64,000 nt of DNA from Priestia aryabhattai (GTDB lineage: Bacteria > Bacillota > Bacilli > Bacillales > Bacillaceae_H), in contig NZ_JAMBOQ010000004.1 of NCBI RefSeq assembly GCF_023715685.1, positions 310,001 through 374,000 on the forward strand, read 5' to 3'. A program made the position numbers and the translations under genes. Under the pieces are notes generated by a model, which worked only from the letters and a program-made list of their open reading frames with translations, had not been told where the DNA came from and did not search any database. How positions within the stretch are numbered: the stretch's first letter is position 1; every line of letters begins with the position of its first letter. Shown in pieces: positions 1-7,941 of the stretch.

Positions 1-132
1 ATTTGGGCTTATATTGCCATTGCAGTGAAACAAAGTGGAAATCAGCCAATTGTAATTACTGTTATCATTTCAGTTGTTTTATTAGCAATTGCTATTATTG
101 TGGGGCTGATTAAACGCTATAGACGTTTTTAA
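1..132 (+). CDS. C-terminal end of a membrane protein (5' truncated by window)
   Basis: An open frame runs from the first base to a TAA at 130-132, giving the last 43 residues of a protein that begins outside the window. The visible part has one strongly hydrophobic stretch (about residues 17-37, rich in Val, Ile, Leu and Ala) ending in a basic tail (KRYRRF), typical of a final transmembrane helix with its positive end in the cytoplasm. A perfect terminator follows directly, so this is a genuine 3' end. The family cannot be named from so little. Confidence 0.7.
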   Translation: MWAYIAIAVKQSGNQPIVITVIISVVLLAIAIIVGLIKRYRRF

Positions 133-136
133 AAAG

Positions 137-167
137 AAGCTCTAGCTTTTGTAAGCTAGAGCTTTTT
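137..167. terminator. Rho-independent terminator, shared by both strands
   Basis: A perfect 12-bp stem (137-148 with 153-164) with a 4-nt loop is followed by a T-run. It ends the upstream + strand gene. It also contains the stop codon of the small - strand gene at 156-269. Confidence 0.9.
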
Positions 168-269
168 ATGATGCTCTTTTGATTGTAAAAAAGCAGCTGT
201 AAAAGCAATTAAGCTAATTAAAATACCAAAAGGAACAACAATTGGTACGAATGATAAAATAAATGTCAT
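156..269 (-). CDS. Small single-pass membrane peptide, 37 aa
   Basis: A 37-residue frame starts at ATG 269-267 and ends with TAG at 158-156. It is preceded by GGAGG with 8-nt spacing, a near-ideal ribosome binding site. The peptide is one hydrophobic helix (from about FILSFVPIVV to AFTAAFL) followed by a short charged tail (QSKEHHKKL). Its stop codon lies inside the terminator hairpin it shares with the convergent gene. The good Shine-Dalgarno sequence and amphipathic layout support a real gene. No family is recognised; small membrane peptides of this kind often act as regulators or subunits of membrane proteins, but that is only a possibility here. Confidence 0.6.
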   Translation of the reverse strand: MTFILSFVPIVVPFGILISLIAFTAAFLQSKEHHKKL

Positions 270-436
270 AAGTGTAACCTCCATGTTGCATCGGTGCATA
301 ATGAAAAATTCAATTTTTTTAAATTGAAGTTCCGCTATTATAGTATGCTAGGCTTTATGTTTGGAGCCTATATGTTTAGAAATAAACGAAAAAGGCAAAA
401 CACGTTACATATAGGTTATATATAGGAGGAGTTAAA

Positions 437-619
437 GTGGAAACATATATCGTGGCTTACACAGATAAAGATGATATGGAATATAAACAAGTAACGTGCG
501 AGAGTTATGAGGATGCAGAGCGTACGGTTCTTCGTTTAGAAAGAGAAGGGCATATGCATATTGAAGAAATATCAAATCACGAAGCTTATCGTGGAGACGA
601 ATCATCGTACAGAGAATAA
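437..619 (+). CDS. Small hypothetical protein, 60 aa
   Basis: A GTG start at 437 is preceded by AGGAGGAG at the usual distance. The 60-residue product is acidic and hydrophilic with no membrane segment or signal peptide. The pattern (METYIVAYTDKDD, then a Glu/Arg-rich helix DAERTVLRLEREG) suggests a small alpha/beta fold. A strong terminator follows, so it is probably monocistronic. I do not recognise the family and propose no function. Confidence 0.75.
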   Translation: METYIVAYTDKDDMEYKQVTCESYEDAERTVLRLEREGHMHIEEISNHEAYRGDESSYRE

Positions 620-646
620 TAGTTGAATAAAAAGACCGAGCCTAAA

Positions 647-677
647 ATGAAGAAGCCGCTGCTTCTTCATTTTTTTA
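647..677 (+). terminator. Rho-independent terminator
   Basis: A 10-bp perfect stem (647-656 with 661-670) is followed by seven T residues, closing the 60-residue gene upstream. Confidence 0.9.
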
Positions 678-789
678 TAGAGATATCATTTTATAGAAAA
701 AAGTAAAACGGGAATGATTTTCTTCTGCATTTATGGTACAGTACTAATCAGGTGAGTTTTGAGTTTAGAAGAGGAGAGAGTAACATTAT

Positions 790-2124
790 ATGAGTAAAGG
801 AAATCAGTGGTCTTCACGCCTCGGTTTTATTTTAGCATCTGCTGGGGCAGCAATTGGTCTAGGAGCGATATGGAAATTTCCATACGTAACGGGAACCAGT
901 GGCGGTGGAGCGTTTTTTGCGTTGTTTATTTTATTCACGATTTTTATTGGACTGCCTCTGCTGTTGGCAGAATTTATCATTGGAAGACATACGGGAAAAG
1001 AAGCGATTAGTGCTTATAAGGCAATTGCTCCAAAGTCCGCTTGGGTATGGATTGGTAGGCTAGGAGTACTCAGCTGTGTCGTGTTGCTTTCCTTTTACAG
1101 CGTCGTTGGCGGCTGGGTGATTTTATATACGATTATGAGCGTAACCGGTATGCTAAGCGGAAAAGAGTACGGGCCGCTGTTTAATGCCGTCATTAGTCAA
1201 CCTTATGTAGTATTAGGTGCACAGGCGCTGTTTTTATTAATTACAGTGTTTGTTATTTCAAAAGGCGTACAAAAAGGAATAGAGCGTGCTAATAAATACA
1301 TGATGCCGCTATTATTTATCTGTTTTATCATTATCGTTGTTCGCTCTTTAACATTAGACGGGGCTTTAGAAGGAGTAAAATTCTTTTTAAAACCGGATTT
1401 TTCAGCCATTACAGGGTCATCTATTCTCTATGCGCTTGGCCAGTCGTTTTTCTCGCTTTGCGTGGGGTTATCCTGCATGGTGACATATAGCTCTTATTTA
1501 GGGAAAAAAGTAAGCTTGACGCGTTCTGCAGGCACCATCGCTATTTTGAACTTGTTTGTTTCACTGCTAGCGGGCTTAGCTATTTTTCCGGCTGTTTTTT
1601 CGTTTGGATTAAAGCCAACCGAAGGGCCTGGACTTTTGTTTGTTGTTTTGCCAACAGTATTTGAGAAGATGCCGTTTGGTACCGTCTTTTTAGCGCTGTT
1701 TTTAATTTTATTTCTGTTTGCTACGCTTACGTCTGCTTTTTCACTGCTGGAAATTATTGTAGCTGCTTTAACCAAAGACGATCAAACAAAACGAACTCGC
1801 TACGCTTCTTTGTCAGGGGTTCTTGTGTTTATAGTAGGCATTCCATCAGCGCTTTCGTTTGGTGTGCTAAAACACATCTCGCTTTTTGGCAGAAGTATAT
1901 TTGACGTAGCTGACTTTTTTGTGAGCAATTTAATGCTGCCTCTTGGAAGTTTAGCCATTGCGATTTTTGTGACATTTAAAATGAAAAAAGAAGCCGTGTA
2001 TGAAGAGTTTATTTCAGGAAGTACAAAAGGCGCTAAATTATTCAACGCATGGTTCTTTCTAGTTAAATACGTGTTGCCTATTATTATTATAGCTGTTCTA
2101 TTAAGCTTACTTGTTGCATATTAA
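790..2124 (+). CDS. Sodium-dependent transporter, NSS/SNF family
   Basis: This 444-residue polytopic membrane protein has the N-terminal signature of neurotransmitter:sodium symporters: WSSRLGFILASAGAAIGLG followed by IWKFPYVTGTSGGGAF, where unwound helix 1 binds Na+ and substrate. About eleven or twelve hydrophobic segments follow, as in bacterial members such as B. subtilis YocR and YhdH. It most likely imports an amino acid or related compound with Na+; the substrate cannot be read from sequence. The ATG at 790 follows an AGAGGAGAG ribosome binding site. The gene stands alone and ends at a terminator shared with the convergent hydrolase gene. Confidence 0.9.
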   Translation: MSKGNQWSSRLGFILASAGAAIGLGAIWKFPYVTGTSGGGAFFALFILFTIFIGLPLLLAEFIIGRHTGKEAISAYKAIAPKSAWVWIGRLGVLSCVVLLSFYSVVGGWVILYTIMSVTGMLSGKEYGPLFNAVISQPYVVLGAQALFLLITVFVISKGVQKGIERANKYMMPLLFICFIIIVVRSLTLDGALEGVKFFLKPDFSAITGSSILYALGQSFFSLCVGLSCMVTYSSYLGKKVSLTRSAGTIAILNLFVSLLAGLAIFPAVFSFGLKPTEGPGLLFVVLPTVFEKMPFGTVFLALFLILFLFATLTSAFSLLEIIVAALTKDDQTKRTRYASLSGVLVFIVGIPSALSFGVLKHISLFGRSIFDVADFFVSNLMLPLGSLAIAIFVTFKMKKEAVYEEFISGSTKGAKLFNAWFFLVKYVLPIIIIAVLLSLLVAY

Positions 2125-2127
2125 AAA

Positions 2128-2152
2128 AAGCACTCAGATGAGTGCTTTTTTG
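2128..2152. terminator. Bidirectional terminator
   Basis: An 8-bp stem (AAGCACTC / GAGTGCTT) with a 4-nt loop has A-rich and T-rich flanks. It serves the NSS transporter (+) and the hydrolase (-). Confidence 0.85.
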
Positions 2153-2153
2153 T

Positions 2154-2729
2154 TTATTTTGCAAAAACATGATGTCCGATCGTGATCGTAACCTGTTTTT
2201 GACGAAGCCATTGGTCGCTTGTTTTATCTGGATTAAAGAAAAATAATGAACCTTTTCCTTGACCTCTAAAAGCTAGAGCTTCATTTACAGCTTTTTTTGC
2301 TTGAGCATCCGCTGCTTTATTAATTTCACCGTTTTGTACAGGTGTAAACTGTGTACCTTGATAAATGACATCATGAATAGAGTTTGGGAAAGAATCGCTA
2401 TCCACGCGGTTTAAAACGACTGTTGCTACAGCCACTTTGCCAGCGTAAGGTTCGCCTTTTGCTTCAGCTTGTACAAGGCGAGCTAACAACTCTTTATCAC
2501 TTTCGCTAATAGAGTTAGGGATTGTTAATATTTCATTTGCATTAATAGAGTCGCTAGATTTGTGGTTCGCTTCTTTTAATTGTTTAACAGTAACGCCGTA
2601 TTCAGCGCCAATCTTGTAAAGAGTCTCTCCGGCTTTTACGCGATGGGTTGTTTCAGCGGCATTTGCCCCGTGACTCATGCCGAACATAGGAACTGCTAGT
2701 GCTCCAATAATTGCTAGTTTCTTAAACAT
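2154..2729 (-). CDS. Secreted LysM / SleB-type cell wall hydrolase (YkvT-like)
   Basis: 191 residues. The start chosen is ATG at 2729 (MFKKLAIIG), which has GGAGG 10 nt upstream; an upstream in-frame ATG has no such site. An N-terminal signal peptide with AxA-type cleavage near GANAAET is followed by one LysM peptidoglycan-binding module (HRVKAGETLYKIGAEYGV to LTIPN, about residues 28-72). A hydrolase_2 (SleB-like) domain follows, beginning LLARLVQAEAKGEPYAGKVA, in which the glutamate of the QAEAxGE motif is the conserved catalytic residue. Family members hydrolyse spore cortex or vegetative peptidoglycan. The domain order is LysM-SleB, as in YkvT. Confidence 0.88.
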   Translation of the reverse strand: MFKKLAIIGALAVPMFGMSHGANAAETTHRVKAGETLYKIGAEYGVTVKQLKEANHKSSDSINANEILTIPNSISESDKELLARLVQAEAKGEPYAGKVAVATVVLNRVDSDSFPNSIHDVIYQGTQFTPVQNGEINKAADAQAKKAVNEALAFRGQGKGSLFFFNPDKTSDQWLRQKQVTITIGHHVFAK

Positions 2730-2777
2730 AAAGTAAGTACCTCCTGAAATCCTTTTGAACGCCCCTTTTATCACGGA

Positions 2778-2800
2778 TCGGTGCGCGTACTGGGCACCGA
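2778..2800 (-). promoter_or_regulatory. GC-rich hairpin in 5' leader of the hydrolase gene
   Basis: A 7-bp perfect stem (TCGGTGC / GCACCGA) with a 9-nt loop lies about 50 nt upstream of the hydrolase start. It is not followed by a U-run on either strand, so it is not a terminator. It may stabilise the leader RNA. The role is speculative. Confidence 0.3.
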
Positions 2801-2912
2801 ACTTTATATGTACGTTTCAAAGATTAACAGGTGTCAATACATCTTGTCACTGCTTAAAACATACCAATCCAGGAAGATATTATAATAGTTAACAGATAAT
2901 TTGAAAAATACG

Positions 2913-2970
2913 TTGACTGATAATAAAGGAGTGAATTATAATGAACGAGTAAATAGTTAACCGTTTAACT
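2913..2970 (+). promoter_or_regulatory. Promoter plus LacI-family operator of the regulator gene
   Basis: TTGACT (2913-2918), an 18-nt spacer and TATAAT (2937-2942) form a good SigA promoter. Immediately downstream, at the expected transcription start, is a 16-bp dyad (2955-2970, AGTTAACC/GTTTAACT), the size and symmetry of LacI/GalR operators. A matching dyad, TTAACCGGTTAA, lies after the regulator gene at 4025-4036. The position suggests autorepression. Confidence 0.75.
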
Positions 2971-2981
2971 GGAGAGATTTT

Positions 2982-4013
2982 ATGGGAGAAAAGATAACGA
3001 TTCGTGATGTAGCAAAGCATGCAGGGGTGTCTGCAGCTTCAGTGTCTTACGTCTTAAACGGAATTAACAAAGTATCCGATGAAACAAAAGAGCGAATTTT
3101 AGCTGCGGTAAAAGAATTGAACTATGAACCAAACTTAACTGCCGTTAGTCTCTCAAAACAAAAGTCCAATATGATTGGCGTTATGTTTCCGCTTACAGAT
3201 GATTCTCTTTCTACTATATTTAAAGATAACCATTATTACAGCGAAATGATTAGTGGAATTGAATATGGGATCCGTAAGCATGGTTATGATCTAGTCATAT
3301 CTGGAGTGAGTAGCCCAGCTGATTGCCTAAAATGGATTCGAACGAGAAATATTGATGGTCTCCTGTTTTTAGGAGTCTTCCCGCATCGATTGTATGAAAA
3401 AATGAAAGCGTTATCGAATCCGATTGTGCTAGTAGATACATACGAAAAGTACGAACGTGATTATCATCATATTTCTGTAGACGATGAGTATGGAGGATAT
3501 CTAGCTACAAAACATTTAGTGGGTTTGGGGCACCAAGAAATTGCCTTTATCGCCCATCACCTCGTCAATAGTCCAGTGGATAAGAAGAGGTATATAGGCT
3601 ACGAGAAAGCATTAAAAGAAGCGGGCATTACACCATCAAAGACGTTTGTTTTTGAAGCGAACGAAAGCTCATTTGATAACGGCTACAATTTAGGAAACAA
3701 ACTGCTGCAAGATCATAAGGATATTCGGGCGGTTTTTGCATCCTCTGATACGCTGGCGCTTGGAATTATGAAAGCACTGCAAGAAAAGGGAAAAAGAATT
3801 CCGCAGGACTACTCAATCGTAGGGTTTGATGACATAACGTTTAGTAGCTATTCATCTCCAAGTCTAACAACAATTCGTCAAGATGTATTTAACAAAGGAG
3901 TAGTAGCCGCAACGTCTGTTATTCAAGCAATTGAACACCGTTTCAGCACGCTGCAGCATGTAAAATTATCGGTTGAACTTATTATTCGAGATTCAACTGC
4001 TAAGCACTGGTGA
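2982..4013 (+). CDS. LacI/GalR-family transcriptional regulator
   Basis: 343 residues, the normal family length. The N-terminal helix-turn-helix and hinge are clear (TIRDVAKHAGVSAASVSYVL, about residues 5-24), followed by a periplasmic-binding-protein-like effector domain (IGVMFPL... to the end) with the usual late motif VGFDDITFSSYSSPSLTTI. It starts at ATG 2982 behind GGAGAG. It lies directly upstream of and co-oriented with the ThuA/dehydrogenase operon. Near-identical dyads before and after it suggest that it represses both itself and the operon, with a sugar or oxidised sugar as inducer. Confidence 0.92.
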   Translation: MGEKITIRDVAKHAGVSAASVSYVLNGINKVSDETKERILAAVKELNYEPNLTAVSLSKQKSNMIGVMFPLTDDSLSTIFKDNHYYSEMISGIEYGIRKHGYDLVISGVSSPADCLKWIRTRNIDGLLFLGVFPHRLYEKMKALSNPIVLVDTYEKYERDYHHISVDDEYGGYLATKHLVGLGHQEIAFIAHHLVNSPVDKKRYIGYEKALKEAGITPSKTFVFEANESSFDNGYNLGNKLLQDHKDIRAVFASSDTLALGIMKALQEKGKRIPQDYSIVGFDDITFSSYSSPSLTTIRQDVFNKGVVAATSVIQAIEHRFSTLQHVKLSVELIIRDSTAKHW

Positions 4014-4022
4014 ACCACAGTA

Positions 4023-4038
4023 AGTTAACCGGTTAACC
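4023..4038 (+). promoter_or_regulatory. LacI-family operator before the thuA operon
   Basis: AGTTAACCGGTTAACC contains the perfect 12-bp palindrome TTAACCGGTTAA (4025-4036), nearly the same as the dyad at 2955-2970. A possible -10 (TAGTAT, 4045-4050) follows, so bound repressor would sit in the promoter spacer. Downstream, an A-rich GGGGATAT motif occurs twice (ending at 4069 and 4097); the second copy is the thuA ribosome binding site. Confidence 0.7.
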
Positions 4039-4101
4039 AAAGTTTAGTATTCATAAAAAAAGGGGATATAAATTAGCATTTACAAAAAAGGGGATATGAA
4101 A

Positions 4102-4827
4102 ATGATTAATGTTACAGTATGGAATGAAAATCGTCATGAAAAGAAAAATCCGGTTGTAAGAGAAATTTACTCTGAAGGCATTCACGGGGCCATCGCTTCT
4201 TTCTTAGAAGAAGGAGGATTTCGTACGCACACTGCAACATTAGACGAAGAAGAACATGGCTTGACTGATGAAGTATTAAATCAAACGGATGTTTTAGTGT
4301 GGTGGGGACATTTAGCACATGACGAAGTAAAAGATGACATCGTTGAGAAAGTAAAGCAGCGCGTACTAGACGGTATGGGGCTTATTGTCTTACACTCAGG
4401 TCACTTTTCTAAGATTTTCAAGACGTTAATGGGCACAAGCTGCGACTTAAAATGGCGTGAAGCGGATGAAAAAGAGCGCTTATGGGTAGTAGAACCAAGC
4501 CATCCGATTGTGGAAGGTATTGGTGAATTCATCGAGCTTGAGCGCGAAGAAATGTACGGAGAGCACTTTGATATTCCAGCACCTGATGAACTGATTTTTA
4601 CGAGCTGGTTTGAAGGCGGAGAAATTTTCAGAAGCGGTTGTACGTACAAACGCGGAAATGGAAAAATATTTTATTTCAGGCCTGGACATGAAACATATCC
4701 AACATATCACAACAAAGACATTCAGCGTGTCCTTATGAATGCTATTAAATGGGCGAAGCCAGCAGAGAGAAAACGTCCTGTTTACGGTAATGCGCAACCG
4801 CTTGAATCAATCGCTGTTAAAAACTAA
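4102..4827 (+). CDS. ThuA-like protein (trehalose-utilisation family)
   Basis: 241 residues from the ATG at 4102. The ATG at 4096 is only 2 nt from the AAGGGG ribosome binding site, so the second ATG is preferred (8-nt spacing; [13 protein letters not shown] is the usual family start). This is a ThuA-domain protein with a class I glutamine-amidotransferase-like fold: [10 protein letters not shown] and [18 protein letters not shown] are recognisable blocks. ThuA and ThuB in rhizobia take part in trehalose/sucrose metabolism through 3-keto sugars. Here it is the first gene of an operon with two dehydrogenases and an isomerase, which fits a role in oxidised-sugar catabolism. Confidence 0.88.
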   Translation: MINVTVWNENRHEKKNPVVREIYSEGIHGAIASFLEEGGFRTHTATLDEEEHGLTDEVLNQTDVLVWWGHLAHDEVKDDIVEKVKQRVLDGMGLIVLHSGHFSKIFKTLMGTSCDLKWREADEKERLWVVEPSHPIVEGIGEFIELEREEMYGEHFDIPAPDELIFTSWFEGGEIFRSGCTYKRGNGKIFYFRPGHETYPTYHNKDIQRVLMNAIKWAKPAERKRPVYGNAQPLESIAVKN

Positions 4828-4859
4828 TTAATAATGCTTAAGCAAAGGGGATAGGAAAG

Positions 4860-5885
4860 ATGACAAAAGTAAAAATTGGGGTTATTGGGTGTGGAAGCAT
4901 TGCGCAACACCGCCATTTACCAGAATATAAGATGAATGAACAAGTAGAATTAGTAGCCGTTTGCGATATAAACGCCGAACGTGCAAACAGCGTAGCACAG
5001 CAGTACGGTGTAAAAGCTTACACAAACTATGAAGAACTTTTAGCAAGCGGTACAGTGGAAGCAGTGAGCGTATGTACGCCCAATTATCTTCATGCGCCTA
5101 TTTCGGTTGCAGCTTTAAACAGCGGAGTTCATGTCCTGTGTGAAAAGCCGATGGCAACATCAGAAGAAGAAGCGAAAGCGATGATTGAAGCAGCAAAAAC
5201 AAACGGTAAAAAACTAATGATCGGACATAATCAGCGCTTTGTAGCTTCCCATCAAAAAGCTCGTGAACTTATTGAAAAAGGGGAAATCGGTAAAATTTAT
5301 AGTTTTCGTACGGCTTTTGGCCACGGTGGTCCGGAAGGTTGGAGCGTGGACGGAAAAGAAAGCTGGTTCTTCAAAAAAGACGAAGCATTTATTGGTGCTA
5401 TGGGAGATTTAGGTGTTCATAAAACCGATATGCTTCGCTACATATTGGGTGAAGAAATTGTAGAAGTTGGTGCATTTGTGGAAAGCAATGCAAAAGACTT
5501 TGCAAACGTAGACGACAATGCTGTGTGCGTATTAAAAACGGAAAGCGGAATTATCGGGACGCTTGCGGCAAGCTGGGCTTACAATGGAAAAGAAGATAAC
5601 TCCACGATTGTTTACGGCGAGAAAGGGATTCTTCGTTTAGAGGACGATCCGAAGTATTCATTAGTTGCACAATATGCAACAGGTGAAGTGGTGAACTATG
5701 AATTAGGAAAAATTCAGTCAAACGATGAAGGCGGACAAAGCAATTCTCACGTCATTGAACAATTTGTAGATGCAGTTGCAGAAGATAAAGAATCTCCTGT
5801 TCCTGGTGAAGAAGGGTTAAAATCACTTGCTGTTATTTTAGCAGCTTTAAAATCAAGTCAAACGAAACAAATTACGCGCGTGTAA
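4860..5885 (+). CDS. Gfo/Idh/MocA-family oxidoreductase (first copy)
   Basis: 341 residues. The N-terminal Rossmann fold shows IGVIGCGSIAQHRHLPEY (dinucleotide binding). The family motif CEKPMATSEEEA supplies the conserved EKP lysine used in catalysis, and GHNQRFVASHQKAREL and GDLGVHKTDMLRYI provide the substrate-domain residues, including the H-x3-D pair. Such enzymes oxidise or reduce sugar hydroxyls with NAD(P). The start at 4860 follows AAGGGGATAGG. It is the second gene of the LacI-controlled operon, 32 nt after thuA. The sugar substrate is unknown. Confidence 0.92.
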   Translation: MTKVKIGVIGCGSIAQHRHLPEYKMNEQVELVAVCDINAERANSVAQQYGVKAYTNYEELLASGTVEAVSVCTPNYLHAPISVAALNSGVHVLCEKPMATSEEEAKAMIEAAKTNGKKLMIGHNQRFVASHQKARELIEKGEIGKIYSFRTAFGHGGPEGWSVDGKESWFFKKDEAFIGAMGDLGVHKTDMLRYILGEEIVEVGAFVESNAKDFANVDDNAVCVLKTESGIIGTLAASWAYNGKEDNSTIVYGEKGILRLEDDPKYSLVAQYATGEVVNYELGKIQSNDEGGQSNSHVIEQFVDAVAEDKESPVPGEEGLKSLAVILAALKSSQTKQITRV

Positions 5886-5897
5886 GAGGTGAAAAAC

Positions 5898-6902
5898 GTG
5901 AGAATTGGCATAATCGGAGCAGGAGGGATTGCTGTAAGCAGACATATCCCAGCATTCAAACAACTAGGTGATGAATGTGTGATTTGGGGGCTTAGCGATA
6001 TTAATAGTGAAAGAGCCACAGAGGTAGCCAATGAGCATAACATCCCTCACGTATTTGTCGATTATAAAGATATGTTTAAAGAAGTGGATGCTGTATGTAT
6101 TTGTACACCGAATAAATTTCACGCCGAGTTTGCAGTAGAAGCGCTAAAAGCAGGCGTTCACGTCCTATGTGAAAAGCCAATGGCGATGTCTAAACAGCAA
6201 GGTGAAGAAATGCTTGCTGCTGCTAGAGAATCGGGTAAGCAGTTAGCGATTGCGTATCATTACCGGTTCATGAAAGAAGCGCAGGCGGCGAAAAAAATGA
6301 TGACAGAGGTAGGACGACCTCTAGTTGCACGTGTCAGAGCGATGCGTCGACGAAAAGTTCCCGGTTGGGGCGTATTTACGAACAAAGATCTTCAAGGCGG
6401 AGGCAGTTTAATTGATTACGGCTGCCATTTGCTTGATTTAACGCTTTGGCTAATGGGAAATCCAATGCATACTGAAGTACTTGGAAGCACATATAATGAA
6501 CTGAGTAAAACGCCGAATCAACTAAATCAATGGGGAGCATTTGATCATGAAACATTCAGCGTGGATGATCATGTAACGGCCTATATTAAATTTAAAAATG
6601 GGGCGTCCCTTCTTTTAGAAACTTCTTGGGCTGCTAATATCGAAGATGATGAAGAGCACGTAAGTATATCAGGGATAGAGGGCGGTTTAAGCGTGTTTCC
6701 GTTTGAACTATACACGTCTAAAAACGGTATGCTCATGAACAGTACGTCACCTTGGATAGATGGAGAAGATGATTACAGCTTAAGTCAGGCTAAAAATTTC
6801 GTTGAAGCGTGTAAAGGAAATGCTGAATTAGTGGTAAAGCCACAAGAAGCGCTTCAGGTCTCAGCCATTATTGACGAAATATATCGCACAGGGGGAAACT
6901 AA
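5898..6902 (+). CDS. Gfo/Idh/MocA-family oxidoreductase (second copy)
   Basis: 334 residues from GTG 5898, which has AGAGGTG at correct spacing; the upstream GTG at 5889 lies inside that ribosome binding site and is less likely. Rossmann motif IGIIGAGGIAVSRHIPAF, catalytic CEKPMAMSKQQG, and substrate-domain motif GGSLIDYGCHLLDLTLWLMG. It begins 12 nt after the first copy, and the two are clearly divergent paralogues. Two dehydrogenases together suggest sequential oxidation and reduction of the same sugar, as in 3-keto-glycoside pathways; this is inference from context. Confidence 0.9.
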   Translation: MRIGIIGAGGIAVSRHIPAFKQLGDECVIWGLSDINSERATEVANEHNIPHVFVDYKDMFKEVDAVCICTPNKFHAEFAVEALKAGVHVLCEKPMAMSKQQGEEMLAAARESGKQLAIAYHYRFMKEAQAAKKMMTEVGRPLVARVRAMRRRKVPGWGVFTNKDLQGGGSLIDYGCHLLDLTLWLMGNPMHTEVLGSTYNELSKTPNQLNQWGAFDHETFSVDDHVTAYIKFKNGASLLLETSWAANIEDDEEHVSISGIEGGLSVFPFELYTSKNGMLMNSTSPWIDGEDDYSLSQAKNFVEACKGNAELVVKPQEALQVSAIIDEIYRTGGN

Positions 6903-6903
6903 A

Positions 6904-7872
6904 ATGAAACTTGGAGTATTCACGGTCTTATTTGCGGATCTTTCTTTTGAAGAGATGTTAGATAAAGTAAAAGCAGCAGGTCTTCATGCTGTTGAAATCG
7001 GAACGGGCGGCTATCCGGGAAACAGTCATTGTCCGCTAGATGAGCTGCTTGAAGATGAAGGAAAAAGAGAAGCATATATGAAGCAGGTAAAAGACCGCGG
7101 GCTTACAATCAGCGCGTTTAGCTGCCACGGCAATCCTATTTCACCTGAAACAAGTTTTGCCAAAGAATCTGACGAAACGCTTCGCAAGACTATCCAACTA
7201 GCATCATTAGTAGATGTTCCAGTGGTTAACTGCTTCTCTGGAACAGCTGGAGATCACGAAGAAGCTAAGTATCCAAACTGGCCTGTTACACCTTGGCCTA
7301 ATGAATATGGAGATGTATTGAATTGGCAGTGGGAAAACAAGCTTGTTCCTTATTGGAAAGAAATTGGAGAACTAGCGGAGAAGCATAATGTGAAAATTGG
7401 TTTAGAACTTCACGGTGGATTTTTAGTTCATACTCCGTACACGCTACTAAAGCTTCGCGAAAAAACAAGTCCAGCGATTGGCGCTAACCTTGATCCAAGT
7501 CATTTATGGTGGCAAGGAATTGATCCGGTAGGAGCTATTAAAATTTTAGCAAAAGAAAATGCGATTCATCATTTCCATGCAAAGGATACGTACTTGGACC
7601 AAGATAATATTAATATGTATGGCCTGACGGATATGCAGCCATACGGAGAAGTCCAAACGCGTGCGTGGACATTTAGATCGGTAGGATGCGGACATGACGT
7701 AAAAGAGTGGTCCGATATGATGAGTGCACTTCGCACATACGGATACGATTATGTAGTCAGCATTGAACATGAAGACCCAATCATGTCTATTGAAGAAGGA
7801 TTTAAACGCGCGGTTACGAACTTACAAAGTGTATTAATTGAAGAAACTCCGTCACAAATGTGGTGGGCGTAA
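6904..7872 (+). CDS. Sugar phosphate isomerase/epimerase (TIM barrel)
   Basis: 322 residues from the ATG at 6904, directly behind GGGGGAAACTAAA; the upstream gene's stop codon lies within this spacer, so the two are translationally close-coupled. An AP-endonuclease-2-like TIM barrel is indicated by LHAVEIGTGGYPG, IGLELHGGFLVH, NLDPSHLWWQGIDP and FHAKDT, which carry the Glu/Asp/His metal ligands typical of xylose-isomerase-like epimerases. Family members isomerise, epimerise or dehydrate sugars and inositols. It is the last gene of the operon, and the terminator follows. No transporter gene is present in the unit. Confidence 0.9.
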   Translation: MKLGVFTVLFADLSFEEMLDKVKAAGLHAVEIGTGGYPGNSHCPLDELLEDEGKREAYMKQVKDRGLTISAFSCHGNPISPETSFAKESDETLRKTIQLASLVDVPVVNCFSGTAGDHEEAKYPNWPVTPWPNEYGDVLNWQWENKLVPYWKEIGELAEKHNVKIGLELHGGFLVHTPYTLLKLREKTSPAIGANLDPSHLWWQGIDPVGAIKILAKENAIHHFHAKDTYLDQDNINMYGLTDMQPYGEVQTRAWTFRSVGCGHDVKEWSDMMSALRTYGYDYVVSIEHEDPIMSIEEGFKRAVTNLQSVLIEETPSQMWWA

Positions 7873-7875
7873 AGC

Positions 7876-7912
7876 AAAAGAAGCATCTCTAAAAAAGAGG
7901 TGCTTCTTTTGT
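7876..7912 (+). terminator. Rho-independent terminator of the thuA operon
   Basis: A 15-bp stem with one G-T pair (7876-7890 with 7896-7910) and a 5-nt A loop ends in TTTTG. It closes the LacI-regulated operon. Confidence 0.88.
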
Positions 7913-7941
7913 GTGCATCAATACTTCAATTAGTATATCGT

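Noticed and set aside
2941..2952. Three-codon leader frame (ATG AAC GAG TAA) with AAAGGAG upstream
   Set aside because: Its ATG is part of the -10 TATAAT of the LacI-gene promoter, so it would not be transcribed.
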